A DNA stretch of 64,000 nucleotides from Saprospiraceae bacterium (GCA_041392805.1 JAWKLJ010000001.1:1550001-1614000); one strand, 5' to 3'; shown: positions 44,639 through 54,883, counted from the first letter of the stretch. Translations and numbers: made by a program. The notes: generated by a model from the sequence alone, not told the origin.

Positions 44639-46240
44639 TTACCGCAAAAGATCATATCTATGCTGAAAATAAGGAGATTGTGGATCAAGGCTCAACCCCC
44701 GCTGGATCATTCTTAGAGCCTCCGAATTATCGCCTTGCCTAATAAAATAATCAGCTGCTGAAGTATAAACGGTCCTCAACCAAATCTTTACTCGGGGGGT
44801 TTGCCCAAGGCGCACTAAGGAGCGTTCAAATTGTAAAAGGGCATCAATGGCTTGACTCGTTTCGCTTTTTGAAAAATAATAATGAGCTTGTTCTGCCTGA
44901 TAAAAGAGTTCTAAATCATTAAACAACGACATATTTGAGAGGAAAGGATACTTTTTTCGGTAAATTTTCAATACCTCTAAACCGTTCTTGAAGTCTCGGT
45001 CATTGCCAAGCGAGCGAACCAGCAAAACAGCCAATATTTCTTGAATACTTTTATCCGAAGGCCGCTTGGCATACAAACTGTCCATATAGGTTAATACCCC
45101 TATGGTTTGGTAAGATTGGGCAAAATATTTGGCCATTTGCAAGTAATGAATTTCCATTAATTGCTCCTGCAAACCAATATCTCCACTAGTTTGATCCAAA
45201 AAATTAGCATACAAATGCAATTGTTTTTCTTCTGTTTCCTCCTTCTCTAGCAATATTTTTGAAATGCGCAGGAAACGTTTTACAATTTCTGTTTTTATTT
45301 CAGGAATGGGATGCTGGTGATAAAAATCAAATAAAGGTGCCAGGTCTTTTTCATCAAATGCTTGGACTCCATTGGCTAACTGCATCAAAGAGGCATATCT
45401 AAGTGCATCATAACGAGGCATTTGACACAAAACTTTTGCCGCCTCCAAAGTTTTTAGCACCTTGGCATAATCCTTTTGCATATATTGCTGCCCGGCCTGA
45501 TTATAGCACATCAATCCTGCCAGTTGAGAAGTATTAATGGCTTTTGTGCCATATTGAAAGTATTCTTGATATAAGCTTTCTGAAGACTTCATACTGAATT
45601 CCGATGCTGAGATAAGCCCCGTTTCTTTCAACAGATTAGCATACTCATGCAAATAGGATACTGGAGGAAGTGCTTGTTGTTGCTGTGGAGGGTTTACTTT
45701 AACCTGTGTTGGTACCTCTCCAACCATAAGATGGACGTCATTTGCCGCTTGATAAATTTGATAGGGAATATCAAAATGAGTCAAGACCAAAGACCATAAG
45801 GCAACAAAACTGTATTCATCATAAGCCCCTTCGCGAAAGAGTTGTTCAAAGTGGGCATTTTTAAGGTATATTTTAAAAAAGTTTTCCTGCAAGCTTTGGC
45901 TAATCAATTCAACTTGCTTGTCCGTTTTTTTCTTACTCAAGTTAGCTGCTATCAAAGCATTAAAAGTATGCTTTAGCTTCATTTCTACAAATCCTATCGT
46001 ACGCTGGTCAGGTACAGCATAGGTTGCCAAAAATAACTGACAATTGGTAAGTACCTGGTCTTTGGAAGTTGTTGTCGAAATGCCCTTTATAGCGTATTCC
46101 TCAGGAATAGTTTGTGCTGTATTTTGTCCAATACTGACCGTTTGATGGATAAATAAAAGCAATAGCAAAATTGACCTCGAAATAATTAGTCGATAGGTCA
46201 AGGAAGCATCGCAAAGGATTGGGCGGCTTAAATTGTTCAT
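44639..46240 (-). CDS. Secreted helical-repeat protein of unknown function (TPR-like)
   Basis: 533 residues from the ATG at 46240, chosen because a signal-type segment (IISRSILLLLLFIHQT) follows at once; a longer frame starts at 46300. The body is mostly helical. An N-terminal transglutaminase-like or helical part (AYDEYSFVALWSLVLTHFDIPY) precedes helix-pair repeats that resemble tetratricopeptide repeats (QQYMQKDYAKVLKTLEAAK; GDNSEALRMIQRGLSLDPQS). I do not recognise a named family. It probably acts in the periplasm or on the surface. Confidence 0.75.
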   Translation of the reverse strand: MNNLSRPILCDASLTYRLIISRSILLLLLFIHQTVSIGQNTAQTIPEEYAIKGISTTTSKDQVLTNCQLFLATYAVPDQRTIGFVEMKLKHTFNALIAANLSKKKTDKQVELISQSLQENFFKIYLKNAHFEQLFREGAYDEYSFVALWSLVLTHFDIPYQIYQAANDVHLMVGEVPTQVKVNPPQQQQALPPVSYLHEYANLLKETGLISASEFSMKSSESLYQEYFQYGTKAINTSQLAGLMCYNQAGQQYMQKDYAKVLKTLEAAKVLCQMPRYDALRYASLMQLANGVQAFDEKDLAPLFDFYHQHPIPEIKTEIVKRFLRISKILLEKEETEEKQLHLYANFLDQTSGDIGLQEQLMEIHYLQMAKYFAQSYQTIGVLTYMDSLYAKRPSDKSIQEILAVLLVRSLGNDRDFKNGLEVLKIYRKKYPFLSNMSLFNDLELFYQAEQAHYYFSKSETSQAIDALLQFERSLVRLGQTPRVKIWLRTVYTSAADYFIRQGDNSEALRMIQRGLSLDPQSPYFQHRYDLLR

Positions 46241-47219
46241 TGGGTATATTCTTTCCTGTAAGGCAAAAATTGATTCGTTTTTGAGATTCGGGAATGACAA
46301 TGTATAAACGATAATAACTCCCTATTATATACGAAATTATTTTTTAAATATTAAAAAATAACCATCATAGTCTTTTATCTCCCTTTTATTTAGGGATGCT
46401 TTTATAAAAAAAATGCTTTTACAAAGATGAAAAAAACCCTCAACTATTCCTAAAAACCAATCTTTTCATACAACACAAATCGCTGTATTTCAAATTATTA
46501 AATAAATACAAAAATCAAAAAACGTGCTTTCAAAAGGTATTCAAACTATGTTTTTTGTCCTCGTTTCATAATATTAATTGGTCTACTTTTACAGCATAAA
46601 GGAAAACAATTTAATGTCCCCCTTTACTTGAACAGTTTACGCAAAACACAAGGACAAATGTAAGAACTAAAATAGGCTGTTAATATCCCGGTGATGTTTC
46701 CCCCCACAGCTTTTTTACAGAAGGGGCTTTTGTTAGGCAGAAGCCTCTTCAAAGAAATTGAAAAGCCAAGACTGTTCCCCCTTTTTTTTGTGCTGCCCCC
46801 GTATCATCATGTCCCTCTTCAAATTTAATAGTATAAACGGGTTTCAGCACCAACATATTCTAAGCCTGCTCTAACTCGAGCGCACAAAAACTGTGAGCCC
46901 CCGGCTCTTGGAATGAATTCTGAGAGCCGGTCACATTTTAGGGATAGTGAAATAATAAATTTACCATCCCTTATCCCTTCTTCTTTTATTTTCTTTTTAT
47001 TAATAGCACCATTAGTCCACATCAAAAATATCAATTCTACTTGTTATTAGCCATTTAAGCATCTTATTTTATATTATATTTTACAATTTGTCAAAATAAG
47101 GACGCTCATTTGTTAATCAAAGCAGAAAGAAAATTGTTACATTTAAAGCTATAAAGAACTTGGAAAAGATAAAAAAAACTCAAGCTATTGTCTTTACTTC
47201 CAACGCTCTAAATTCTTCG
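46241..47219. other. About 980-bp AT-rich intergenic region
   Basis: No convincing gene; a 69-codon minus frame (46825-47034) has no domain and sits on a hairpin. The hairpin pairs CCGGCTCT (46901-46908) with AGAGCCGG (46923-46930), extended by GTGA/TCAC. It has no following T-run. The promoter of the acyl-CoA oxidase gene must be in the right part. Confidence 0.5.
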
Positions 47220-49550
47220 ATGATTATGAGTACCAATCCGACAACAACACTTTCCTATTCTCCTGCTATCCAATGCTTGATGCCGCTTATTTATGTAGCG
47301 TGGTCAGATCGGGTCCTTAGCCCAACTGAGGTAAAGGTATTACAAGAATTGGCAACCCGTCTACCTTTTCTTTCCTCTGATGATAAAGCAATTCTACTTA
47401 AATGGACGAACCCTCAGCGCCCACCTACACCTGAATTGTTCAAATATTGGGAAATTACCCTTAAAAAAGGAACCTTATTATTAGGGTCAGAGAGAAGAAC
47501 TTCTTTGGTAGATTTGGGGCTTCTGATTGCCAAACATGCAGACACTCAGGCTAAGCAAAAATCTGAAATTGACTGGGATTCGCCTGCCATCAAAGCGGGA
47601 CTTGAAAACCTTGAAAATGCCCTGCAACAAATTTCCTGGAATACTTATCGTATCCTTTTTCCCAATACCGAACAGGAAACGATAGCTGAGCGACAAAAGA
47701 GTCAATTCAAGGTAGAAGAATTAACGACCCTACTGTTGGGGGATTATGCAGATATAAAGCAAAAGGTAAAACGGCTTTTGCAAGATCCTGTTTTTGAATA
47801 TAAAACCTTAAGAGATAAGGATACCTACCGATTACAAATCCTGCAATGGACTAATTTTTTAGCTGCTCAGGGCTTTGGTGCACTTTCATACCCTGAAGCC
47901 TATGGTGGGAAAAACGATATGGGCATGTATGCGGCTTTATTTGATACCTTGGGGCATCATGACTTAAGCTTAGCCATAAAATTTGGCGTTCAATTTGGAT
48001 TATTCGGTGGCAGCGTTTATTGGCTGGGCACCCAAAAACACCATGATAAATACCTTAAAGCTATAGGCACACTTGAGTTACCCGGTTGTTTTGCTATGAC
48101 GGAAACGGGACATGGTTCGAATGTCAGAGGGCTAGAAACTACGGCAGAATATGATCCAGACACTAAAACCTTTATCGTCCATTCCCCTAATATGATGGCG
48201 GGTAAAGAATATATAGGTAATGCTATTCATGGAAAAATGGCCACTGTTTTTGCGCAACTGATCGTCAAGGGAGAAAACCATGGTGTACATGCTATTTTGG
48301 TACCATTAAGAGATGAAACAGGGACACTTATGCCTGGTATTAGCGTGGAGGATTGCGGCTATAAACTTGGCTTGAACGGGGTGGACAATGGCCGAATCTG
48401 GTTTGATCAGGTCAGGGTGCCCCTTCATAATTTGCTAAATCGTTTTGGAAATGTGGATGAGGAAGGCAATTATAGTAGCCCCATCGGAAACCCTTCTAAA
48501 CGTTTTTTCACCATGCTGGGCACCCTGGTTGGAGGTAGGGTGTGCGTACCTAGAGCAGGACTCAGCGCCACCAAATCAGCACTAACTATTGCTATTCGCT
48601 ACGCGCTTCGCCGTCGACAATTTGCTGCAAATATTACGGAACCCGAAACACTCCTTCTCGACTATCCTAGCCATCAAAGGCGGTTGATGCCACTCTTGGC
48701 TAAAACCTATGCCCTCCATTTTGCCTTGGAACATTTGAGTGCTCGTTATGCCAATAATGCAGCAGAGGATATCCGCGAAATTGAAACCCTAGCCGCAGGT
48801 TTAAAATCATATTCAACCTGGTTTACTACTGCTACTATTCAGGAATGCAGGGAAGCCTGTGGGGGCAAGGGATACCTGGCCGAGAATCGATTTGCTGACC
48901 TCAAAGCAGATACCGAAATATTTACCACTTTTGAAGGCGACAACACCGTCTTAATGCAACTGGTGGCCAAAGGGGTATTGACTAATTTTCGTAAAGAGTT
49001 TCATGAAGAAGGTACAATGGCTATTTTACGATATGTCAGTGGTAGGCTAAGTACAGCCATTACAGAATTAAATCCTATTGTTATTCGAAATACAGATGAG
49101 GAACACCTCCTTTCAGAAGCGTTTCACCTCAATGCTTTTAAGTATAGAGAAAAAAGTCTACTCCATTCGCTGTCTCAAAGGATGCGAGCTATGATCAAAA
49201 ATGGCAAAAGTGCCTACGAGGCCTCATTAGCCTGCCAAACCCATATGATCGCCTTGGCTGAAGCATATGTCGAAAAAATTGTCTTGGAGCAATTTATTCA
49301 AATCTTGGAAAAACAGAAAAATACATCAATTTATCAGCCATTACAACTGTTATGCCAGCTCTATGCCCTTCATACCATTGAATGTCACAAAGGTTGGTAT
49401 TTAGAAAAAGAATATATTAGTGGCAGTAAATCTAAGGCCATTCATCGATGGGTAGATGAATTGTGTAGGCAAAGTCGTCAGCAAGCTAGTGCCTTAGTGG
49501 ATGCTTTCGATATCCCTGTGGCTTTATTGGGGGCACAAATCATCCGCTAA
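47220..49550 (+). CDS. TerB-like domain fused to acyl-CoA oxidase/dehydrogenase
   Basis: 776 residues from the ATG at 47220. Another ATG at 47226 is equally possible, and a TTG at 47160 is less likely. Residues ~15-85 (LMPLIYVAWSDRVLSPTEVKVLQELA) resemble a TerB-like helical domain. The rest matches peroxisomal-type acyl-CoA oxidases: CFAMTETGHGSNVRGLETTAEYD, KLGLNGVDNGRIWFD, GGRVCVPRAGLSATK, ACGGKGYLAENR and TTFEGDNTVLMQ. It would oxidise fatty acyl-CoA to the trans-2-enoyl form with FAD; whether oxygen or an electron carrier accepts the electrons is open. The gene stands alone, without other beta-oxidation genes nearby. Confidence 0.85.
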   Translation: MIMSTNPTTTLSYSPAIQCLMPLIYVAWSDRVLSPTEVKVLQELATRLPFLSSDDKAILLKWTNPQRPPTPELFKYWEITLKKGTLLLGSERRTSLVDLGLLIAKHADTQAKQKSEIDWDSPAIKAGLENLENALQQISWNTYRILFPNTEQETIAERQKSQFKVEELTTLLLGDYADIKQKVKRLLQDPVFEYKTLRDKDTYRLQILQWTNFLAAQGFGALSYPEAYGGKNDMGMYAALFDTLGHHDLSLAIKFGVQFGLFGGSVYWLGTQKHHDKYLKAIGTLELPGCFAMTETGHGSNVRGLETTAEYDPDTKTFIVHSPNMMAGKEYIGNAIHGKMATVFAQLIVKGENHGVHAILVPLRDETGTLMPGISVEDCGYKLGLNGVDNGRIWFDQVRVPLHNLLNRFGNVDEEGNYSSPIGNPSKRFFTMLGTLVGGRVCVPRAGLSATKSALTIAIRYALRRRQFAANITEPETLLLDYPSHQRRLMPLLAKTYALHFALEHLSARYANNAAEDIREIETLAAGLKSYSTWFTTATIQECREACGGKGYLAENRFADLKADTEIFTTFEGDNTVLMQLVAKGVLTNFRKEFHEEGTMAILRYVSGRLSTAITELNPIVIRNTDEEHLLSEAFHLNAFKYREKSLLHSLSQRMRAMIKNGKSAYEASLACQTHMIALAEAYVEKIVLEQFIQILEKQKNTSIYQPLQLLCQLYALHTIECHKGWYLEKEYISGSKSKAIHRWVDELCRQSRQQASALVDAFDIPVALLGAQIIR

Positions 49551-49657
49551 TCTTTATTTAATCTGGTCTGATCAATTTTGGGATTAGCCTAAAAGGAAGC
49601 GCATAAACAATGGAATAAAGTCGTTGATTAATACTTTTAGCTAGTATAGGCACAAAA

Positions 49658-50776
49658 ATGATCAGGGCACCTCATTTTAATGCTATGAAATCACTTTTAT
49701 CTCACATCGTGGTGGCTTTTTTAGCTGCCTTATTTAGTTTCATTTTATTCCGCAGTTGGTATCCAACGCCTAGTATGGATGCGCTTCCAACCCATGCTAT
49801 TTCCACCCACCGCATCTTAACAAAAACGACTCAAGCGTCACTTAATAATCCCGATTTCAGTCTAATTGCGAATCGTTGTATACCAGCGGTCGTCAATATT
49901 TCTAGTTTAAGTGCAACCAATTACCCCATTGGCTCAGGTTCGGGTGTTATCGTCTCTTCTGATGGATACATTGTCACCAATAAACATGTGATCGAAGATG
50001 CTTCGACCCTAAGAATAACCTTGCCTAATAAACGAAAGCTTGATGCCGAAGTTATTGGAATAGATTCGCAAACGGATTTGGCATTAATTAAAGTTAATGC
50101 TCAAAATCTTTTTACCCTAACCTTGGGAAATAGTGACCGCTTAGGCATTGGTGAGTGGGTATTGGCCATTGGTCATCCATTTAACTTTAATGCTACGGTA
50201 ACAGCAGGCATTGTAAGTGCTAAAGCCAGGAACATTAACATCTTAGGCGATGACTATTCCATAGAATCATTTATACAAACGGATGCAGTGGTCAATCCAG
50301 GTAATAGCGGTGGAGCACTTATTAATACAGCAGGAGAACTGATTGGCATTAATACAGCCATTTTAACAGAGTCGGGTGTTTCGGAAGGGTATTCATTTGC
50401 AATCCCTTCTAACTTAATCCGAAAAGTCATTACTGATTTAAGAGAATTTGGACAAGTTCGAAGAGCCGTTTTAGGGGTAAGTATCCTCGATGTAAATGAC
50501 GAGATTGCTGATGATTTAGGGCTATTACAAGTGGAAGGCGTCTACATCCAAAGTATTGCCAAAGGGGGAACAGCTTATTATGCAGGCCTGACCAAAGCAG
50601 ATGTTATTATCAGTGTCAATAATGTTCCCACATCCACCATTCCCCAATTACAAGAACAAATAGCCCTCTATCGACCTGGCGATCTTATAAATATAGAATA
50701 CATGCGTGCCGGCAAAAGATTCACGAAAGAAAACATCATGCTCAGAAGTTATAATGCGGCTGATTTAAAAAAATGA
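49658..50776 (+). CDS. HtrA/DegP-like serine protease with PDZ domain
   Basis: 372 residues. A membrane anchor lies at about 12-33. A trypsin-like domain has His110 (VTNKHVIED), Asp140 (IDSQTDLALIKV) and Ser217 (VNPGNSGGALIN). One C-terminal PDZ domain (about 270-360: GVYIQSIAKGGTAYYAGL) follows. The protease degrades or refolds misfolded envelope proteins. A second ATG at 49685 is possible as start. It lies 107 bp after the oxidase gene, possibly with its own promoter. Confidence 0.93.
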   Translation: MIRAPHFNAMKSLLSHIVVAFLAALFSFILFRSWYPTPSMDALPTHAISTHRILTKTTQASLNNPDFSLIANRCIPAVVNISSLSATNYPIGSGSGVIVSSDGYIVTNKHVIEDASTLRITLPNKRKLDAEVIGIDSQTDLALIKVNAQNLFTLTLGNSDRLGIGEWVLAIGHPFNFNATVTAGIVSAKARNINILGDDYSIESFIQTDAVVNPGNSGGALINTAGELIGINTAILTESGVSEGYSFAIPSNLIRKVITDLREFGQVRRAVLGVSILDVNDEIADDLGLLQVEGVYIQSIAKGGTAYYAGLTKADVIISVNNVPTSTIPQLQEQIALYRPGDLINIEYMRAGKRFTKENIMLRSYNAADLKK

Positions 50777-50879
50777 AATAAAAAAATTGTTCAAATTGTG
50801 ACTTGGGGAAAAAAGCTCCGTCATAAACGTATTAATGAAACATTATTTTGTTTTCAAAAAAAACTAAACGCAGTTATTG

Positions 50880-51263
50880 ATGGTAGCTTTACTAACTCCG
50901 AGCACACGGCCCTTTCCCGCAGCAAAAAATTCGCAGACAACTGATACCAGTTCTTTTTTTATCAGGACCCAGAATGTACTGGAAAGAGTAGCTATAAAGG
51001 ATATTAGGTACATTCACGCCGATGGTAATTATTGCTACCTTTTCACCTCTCGTAAAAAATATGCTATAAAACTCTCCTTAACCAGATTAATGGAAAAGCT
51101 TCCACATGATGAATTTTTGCGGATTCACAAGAGCTATATTGTTCAAATGAATGATATCCTTAAGGTGGATTTAGGAGGTAACCTCCTGGTTTTGCAAGAA
51201 GCAAGTATCCCCATTGGGAGAGCCTACCGAACAAGACTTTTAGAAGCATTAGAGGTGTTATAG
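50880..51263 (+). CDS. Stand-alone LytTR DNA-binding protein
   Basis: 127 residues from the ATG at 50880. Residues ~30-125 are a LytTR domain (RVAIKDIRYIHADGNYCYLF, FLRIHKSYIVQM, IPIGRAYRTRLLEAL) with no receiver and only a short N-terminal tail. It probably acts on a promoter without phosphorylation control or responds to another signal. It lies 104 bp after the htrA-like gene. Target genes are unknown; the T9SS cargo gene 590 bp downstream is a candidate by position only. Confidence 0.85.
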   Translation: MVALLTPSTRPFPAAKNSQTTDTSSFFIRTQNVLERVAIKDIRYIHADGNYCYLFTSRKKYAIKLSLTRLMEKLPHDEFLRIHKSYIVQMNDILKVDLGGNLLVLQEASIPIGRAYRTRLLEALEVL

Positions 51264-51850
51264 AGGGTCTGATGCGGTAATTTTTACTTTTTTTTATTAT
51301 CCGTTAAGATAATGTGATAATCCGAGAATAATTTTAGATTTTTGTAAGGAATATGTTACCATAACATAATTACTTAAATTTTTAAGTAAGGGGGAACGGT
51401 TGTCAGGCTTACTCAACAGAGTAAAAACCTGGCAACTTTTTTTATTTTATCTCTAAAGCAATTCTTAGACAAGCGCCTAAAAAGTAAGGCTGCCCCGCCA
51501 AAAAAATCGCCGAACCAAAATCTATTTTCATTATCCTTTCAAGATCTCAATAAAATCTTTGAAATTCTTATTAGTATTTTATAAATTTGTTCTTGCACCC
51601 CCATTTTATTACAATTCATCGCCACATCATTTTTCTTGAATCCAGGTTTCTCCTTTCCATGAAAGGCAGATACTGTCTTTAACCTACCAACTCCTTTAGG
51701 ATAGTTAGCCTTAAAGACCTTCAGTCATACCCATTAAAAACGCATCTACTTTAGGAAGCCCATATCGCGTACCTATACGATTTAGGTCAACGATTATGGG
51801 TATTAAATAAGATGAATTATTTGTAATGAATCAATACCAAAGCTAAACCT
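51264..51850. other. 587-bp intergenic region with long hairpin, possible small RNA
   Basis: No protein gene seen. It holds the palindrome TTACTTAAATTTTTAAGTAA (51370-51389) immediately followed by the terminator hairpin at 51399. The right part is AT-rich and probably holds the promoter of the 969-residue protein gene. Confidence 0.5.
51399..51443 (+). terminator. Long intrinsic terminator
   Basis: GTTGTCAGG (51399-51407) pairs with CCTGGCAAC (51428-51436), one G-U pair, and an inner TTACTC/GAGTAA stem has loop AACA; seven T follow. It is 135 nt after the LytTR stop, so it may end that mRNA or a separate small RNA. Confidence 0.85.
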
Positions 51851-54760
51851 ATGAAAATGTACGCCGACCCATTTCCTAAGGCCCTCCTCACTATAGTGGC
51901 CTTTGTTTGTTCCCTGGCGCTACCTGCTTTTTTACAAGCAGATGAATGGTCAGACCCTTGTTGTAGTATTCCACATGATGTTATTACCAATTGCGATGAA
52001 ATCGCCCCTGGGTTTGACCCAAACGATTGGCATCTACTCGAAGACTTATTCGGAAAACCGAATGGCTACTATCACTGTGATAACCAAAACTGGCATGAAC
52101 TGTCTCCCGAAGTAAACTTAAATTCCTGCGGCATCGGCACCATCAACCGAAGATTCAGATCCTATTACTACACCAGTGGCTGGGGCAGCCCTACAGAGGT
52201 TACCTGCGAACAAACCATTACGATAAATGCAGCCCATGAATATGTTATCCGCTTCCCTCCGGATGCCATTGCTTATTGTGAAGAGCCAGAAGCTGAGGAT
52301 ATCCAATTTGAGGAAGAAAGCTGTGACTTACTGGCCGTTAGCATCAAGGATATGAAATTTCAGACTGGCACTGATGCTTGTTATAAAATTTTGCGCACCT
52401 ATCGGGTCATCAATTGGTGTGAATATGATGGCCATTCTGATCCCATCATTATTGGTAGAGATGAGGATTGTGATGATGCGCCTGGAGATGAAGCGGTATG
52501 GGTCATTCGCAGACCTGACAATAAAATTTATATCGACAGAACCAATAATGAGCATGATTACAGCCCTTCGGCTAATGAGTTGGATCAATACTGTGGCCAT
52601 ACGGGACACCCTGGGTTTTGGCGTAAAATTTGGCTAACCAGCGGTTCGCAATACTACAATAGCCGCGGTTTCTACCAATATACTCAACACCTCAAAGTAA
52701 TGGATAATATTCCTCCTGACCTATCGGTGAATACGCCCGATCCATTTTGTAGCTATAGCGAAGATGAAAGTGAGGGTTGTCCAGGGCAGGTGAGTATATC
52801 TTTCAGTGTAAATGATGAGTGTAGTCAGACAGGTACGGTAAAAGTTTTTCTTTTTGAAAACAATGTACCCGTTTCCTTCACAGCAGCTAATGATATAGCA
52901 GATGAAGTCATTAGTGGTAGCTATCCCAATTTTACCATTACCCAGCGATTACCAATAGGCCAACATTCCTATGAGATCCATGCCAAAGATGGTTGTGGGA
53001 ATACCAATGCCATTCGCGTACCCGTGGAAGTAGTGGACTGCGATCCACCTTCCATTGTTTGTCTTCACGGACTTTCGACGAGCCTCATGCCTCTAGAAGC
53101 AGGCACAGATATTGATGGCGATGGCGATATAGATTTAGGCGCCATGGAGATTTGGGCTACAGATTTTGTAATCGATAGTTACAACGATGATTGTAGTGGC
53201 CCGATTTCCTATTCGGTTAATCGGGTAGGCGAAACCCCCAACATCAATCAGACAAATATTATTTTCACCTGCGATGATGACAATGAAGTAGCTATAGAGG
53301 TGTACGTATGGGACAAAGCCCATAACCCTTATCAAGTACAACCTGATGGAACAGTCGGGGGACCAAACTTCGATTTTTGCAGGACATACATAAAGCTCGA
53401 CCGCAGGGGTATTTGTGGCGAACCTGATGATGGGATCGTTGAGGAGGAAGAAAACCCAGATGAAGAAGTAGTTGGAGAGGAAGAGGAGGAGATTGTTTCT
53501 GACGATCCGATAGAAGGTATGGCCCTGATTGCAGGCCACATTTCAACGCCGGAGGGAGCAATGCTAATGGATGTGGAAGTGAGATTAGATGGTTTTATGA
53601 TGATAGACACCATCACCGTTGATACCATTATGGCCGATACCACGATGACTGATACTATAGGTTCGTTTGCCTATCGTGCAGTGCAAATGGGGGGCACCTA
53701 TATTGTCAGGCCATACAGGGCGGGAGATGACCTTAATGGCATCAACGCCTCGGATATGGCGATGTTAAGCCGACATTTGCAAGGCCGAGACACTTTGCCT
53801 ACCCCATATCAATTGATTGCCGCCGACCTGGATAACTCGGGCGCTATTGACGCCGGTGACCTCACCGTTTTGCTAAAAATAATGTTGGGCGTTTCTAATT
53901 CGCTCGATTCAACACCAAGCTGGCGATTTGTAGATGCAGCTTATGTTTTTGCGAATGAACAAAACCCATGGGAAGAACCTTTCCCCGAAGCTGTCCAGAT
54001 TGATCATATTACAACCAATCATGAAGATGTCGCATTTTATGCCATCAAAATGGGAGATTTAAACTTTAGTGCCTGGTATGGACCTACGGCGGATGGTATT
54101 GAAGAGCGAAAATTAAACATGCCTGTTGAATTAGTAGCCGACCTAGCTACGGTGACGCAGGGCGAGGCATTTAGCCTGCAACTCAAAGGACAACAATCGG
54201 ACATTATTGCGGGGCAATTGACCTTCAAATACGATCCGAAATTGCTTGAATTCGCGGGATTACCTACCAATATCCCAGGTTACATCGATCCTAAAGAAGG
54301 CATCATTAAGCTGGCATTATTACCAGAACAAAGTCTTTCTTCGGATGACAACTGGTTGCGACTCGATTTCATTTCGCATTATACAGGTGCTTTGGAGCAA
54401 GCTATTCAATTGGACCCTGAGGGTCAGAATAATCAGTTGGTTGACAAAAACTATGACATTTACCCTGTTCAATTAACTTTTAACCAACCGACAAGCACTA
54501 CATGGCTCCTTCGCGCCAATTACCCTAATCCATTCCGAGACTTTACTTACTTTGATTTGAACCTTCCGGAAAGTGGCATGCTCCGTTTTGAAGTTTTCAA
54601 TGCGGCGGGACAGCGGCTGTTTACCCAAGAAAAACAAGTAGCCGCTGGAGGGCAGCAAATCCGATTGTCGGCAGATCAGCTACCTGGAAAAGGGTTGTTG
54701 TGGTATCGTATTCGGTTAAATGGCCAGGTACAAAGTGGGAAAATGATTTTAATGGAGTAA
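51851..54760 (+). CDS. Type IX secreted protein with HYR-like, dockerin-like and cohesin-like modules
   Basis: 969 residues. A signal peptide (about 1-30) is followed by Cys-rich HYR-like modules (30-530). One module (SGSYPNFTITQRLPIGQHSY; DGCGNTNAIRVPVEVVDCDPP) is related to the left edge of the giant protein. Then come an acidic linker (about 535-560), a short VDTI/DT repeat and a dockerin type I-like pair of Ca loops (about 626-681, DLNGINASDMAML ... DLDNSGAIDAGDLTVLLKIM). A cohesin-like domain (about 757-855, FSLQLKGQQSDIIAGQLTFK) and a type IX C-terminal sorting domain (883-969, LRANYPNPFRDFTYFDLNLP ... SGKMILME) complete it. It is exported by the Gld/Por machinery and attached to the surface. 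The role is probably adhesion or scaffold. Confidence 0.88.
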   Translation: MKMYADPFPKALLTIVAFVCSLALPAFLQADEWSDPCCSIPHDVITNCDEIAPGFDPNDWHLLEDLFGKPNGYYHCDNQNWHELSPEVNLNSCGIGTINRRFRSYYYTSGWGSPTEVTCEQTITINAAHEYVIRFPPDAIAYCEEPEAEDIQFEEESCDLLAVSIKDMKFQTGTDACYKILRTYRVINWCEYDGHSDPIIIGRDEDCDDAPGDEAVWVIRRPDNKIYIDRTNNEHDYSPSANELDQYCGHTGHPGFWRKIWLTSGSQYYNSRGFYQYTQHLKVMDNIPPDLSVNTPDPFCSYSEDESEGCPGQVSISFSVNDECSQTGTVKVFLFENNVPVSFTAANDIADEVISGSYPNFTITQRLPIGQHSYEIHAKDGCGNTNAIRVPVEVVDCDPPSIVCLHGLSTSLMPLEAGTDIDGDGDIDLGAMEIWATDFVIDSYNDDCSGPISYSVNRVGETPNINQTNIIFTCDDDNEVAIEVYVWDKAHNPYQVQPDGTVGGPNFDFCRTYIKLDRRGICGEPDDGIVEEEENPDEEVVGEEEEEIVSDDPIEGMALIAGHISTPEGAMLMDVEVRLDGFMMIDTITVDTIMADTTMTDTIGSFAYRAVQMGGTYIVRPYRAGDDLNGINASDMAMLSRHLQGRDTLPTPYQLIAADLDNSGAIDAGDLTVLLKIMLGVSNSLDSTPSWRFVDAAYVFANEQNPWEEPFPEAVQIDHITTNHEDVAFYAIKMGDLNFSAWYGPTADGIEERKLNMPVELVADLATVTQGEAFSLQLKGQQSDIIAGQLTFKYDPKLLEFAGLPTNIPGYIDPKEGIIKLALLPEQSLSSDDNWLRLDFISHYTGALEQAIQLDPEGQNNQLVDKNYDIYPVQLTFNQPTSTTWLLRANYPNPFRDFTYFDLNLPESGMLRFEVFNAAGQRLFTQEKQVAAGGQQIRLSADQLPGKGLLWYRIRLNGQVQSGKMILME

Positions 54761-54778
54761 GCAACTCGCGAAAATCGC

Positions 54779-54816
54779 AAAGGAATCATCTCTGGTTTTT
54801 AAGAGGTGATTCCTTT
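54779..54816 (+). terminator. Terminator after the 969-residue protein gene
   Basis: AAAGGAATCATCTC (54779-54792) pairs with GAGGTGATTCCTTT (54803-54816), with one G-U pair. The T-rich run CGATTTTTGG follows. The position, 19 nt after the stop, fits well. Confidence 0.85.
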
Positions 54817-54835
54817 CGATTTTTGGGGACGTAGA

Positions 54836-54883
54836 GTTATTGGAGGAGTAGAGTTAATGGAGAAACTAGCAGCCTCCAATAAC
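54836..54883. terminator. Second hairpin between convergent genes
   Basis: GTTATTGGAGG (54836-54846) pairs exactly with CCTCCAATAAC (54873-54883). It lies between the 969-residue protein gene and era and may serve either strand; the plus strand has TTTATTGTTT after it. Confidence 0.6.

Noticed and set aside
44386..44688. 100-codon minus frame overlapping the end of the helical-repeat protein gene
   Set aside because: Starts inside the neighbouring gene and runs through its terminator region; no domain.
46825..47034. 69-codon minus frame
   Set aside because: No recognisable domain and it covers a GC-rich hairpin; likely chance.
52118..53643. Several minus-strand frames within the 969-residue protein gene
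   Set aside because: Shadows of a long, well-supported coding sequence with signal peptide and sorting domain.
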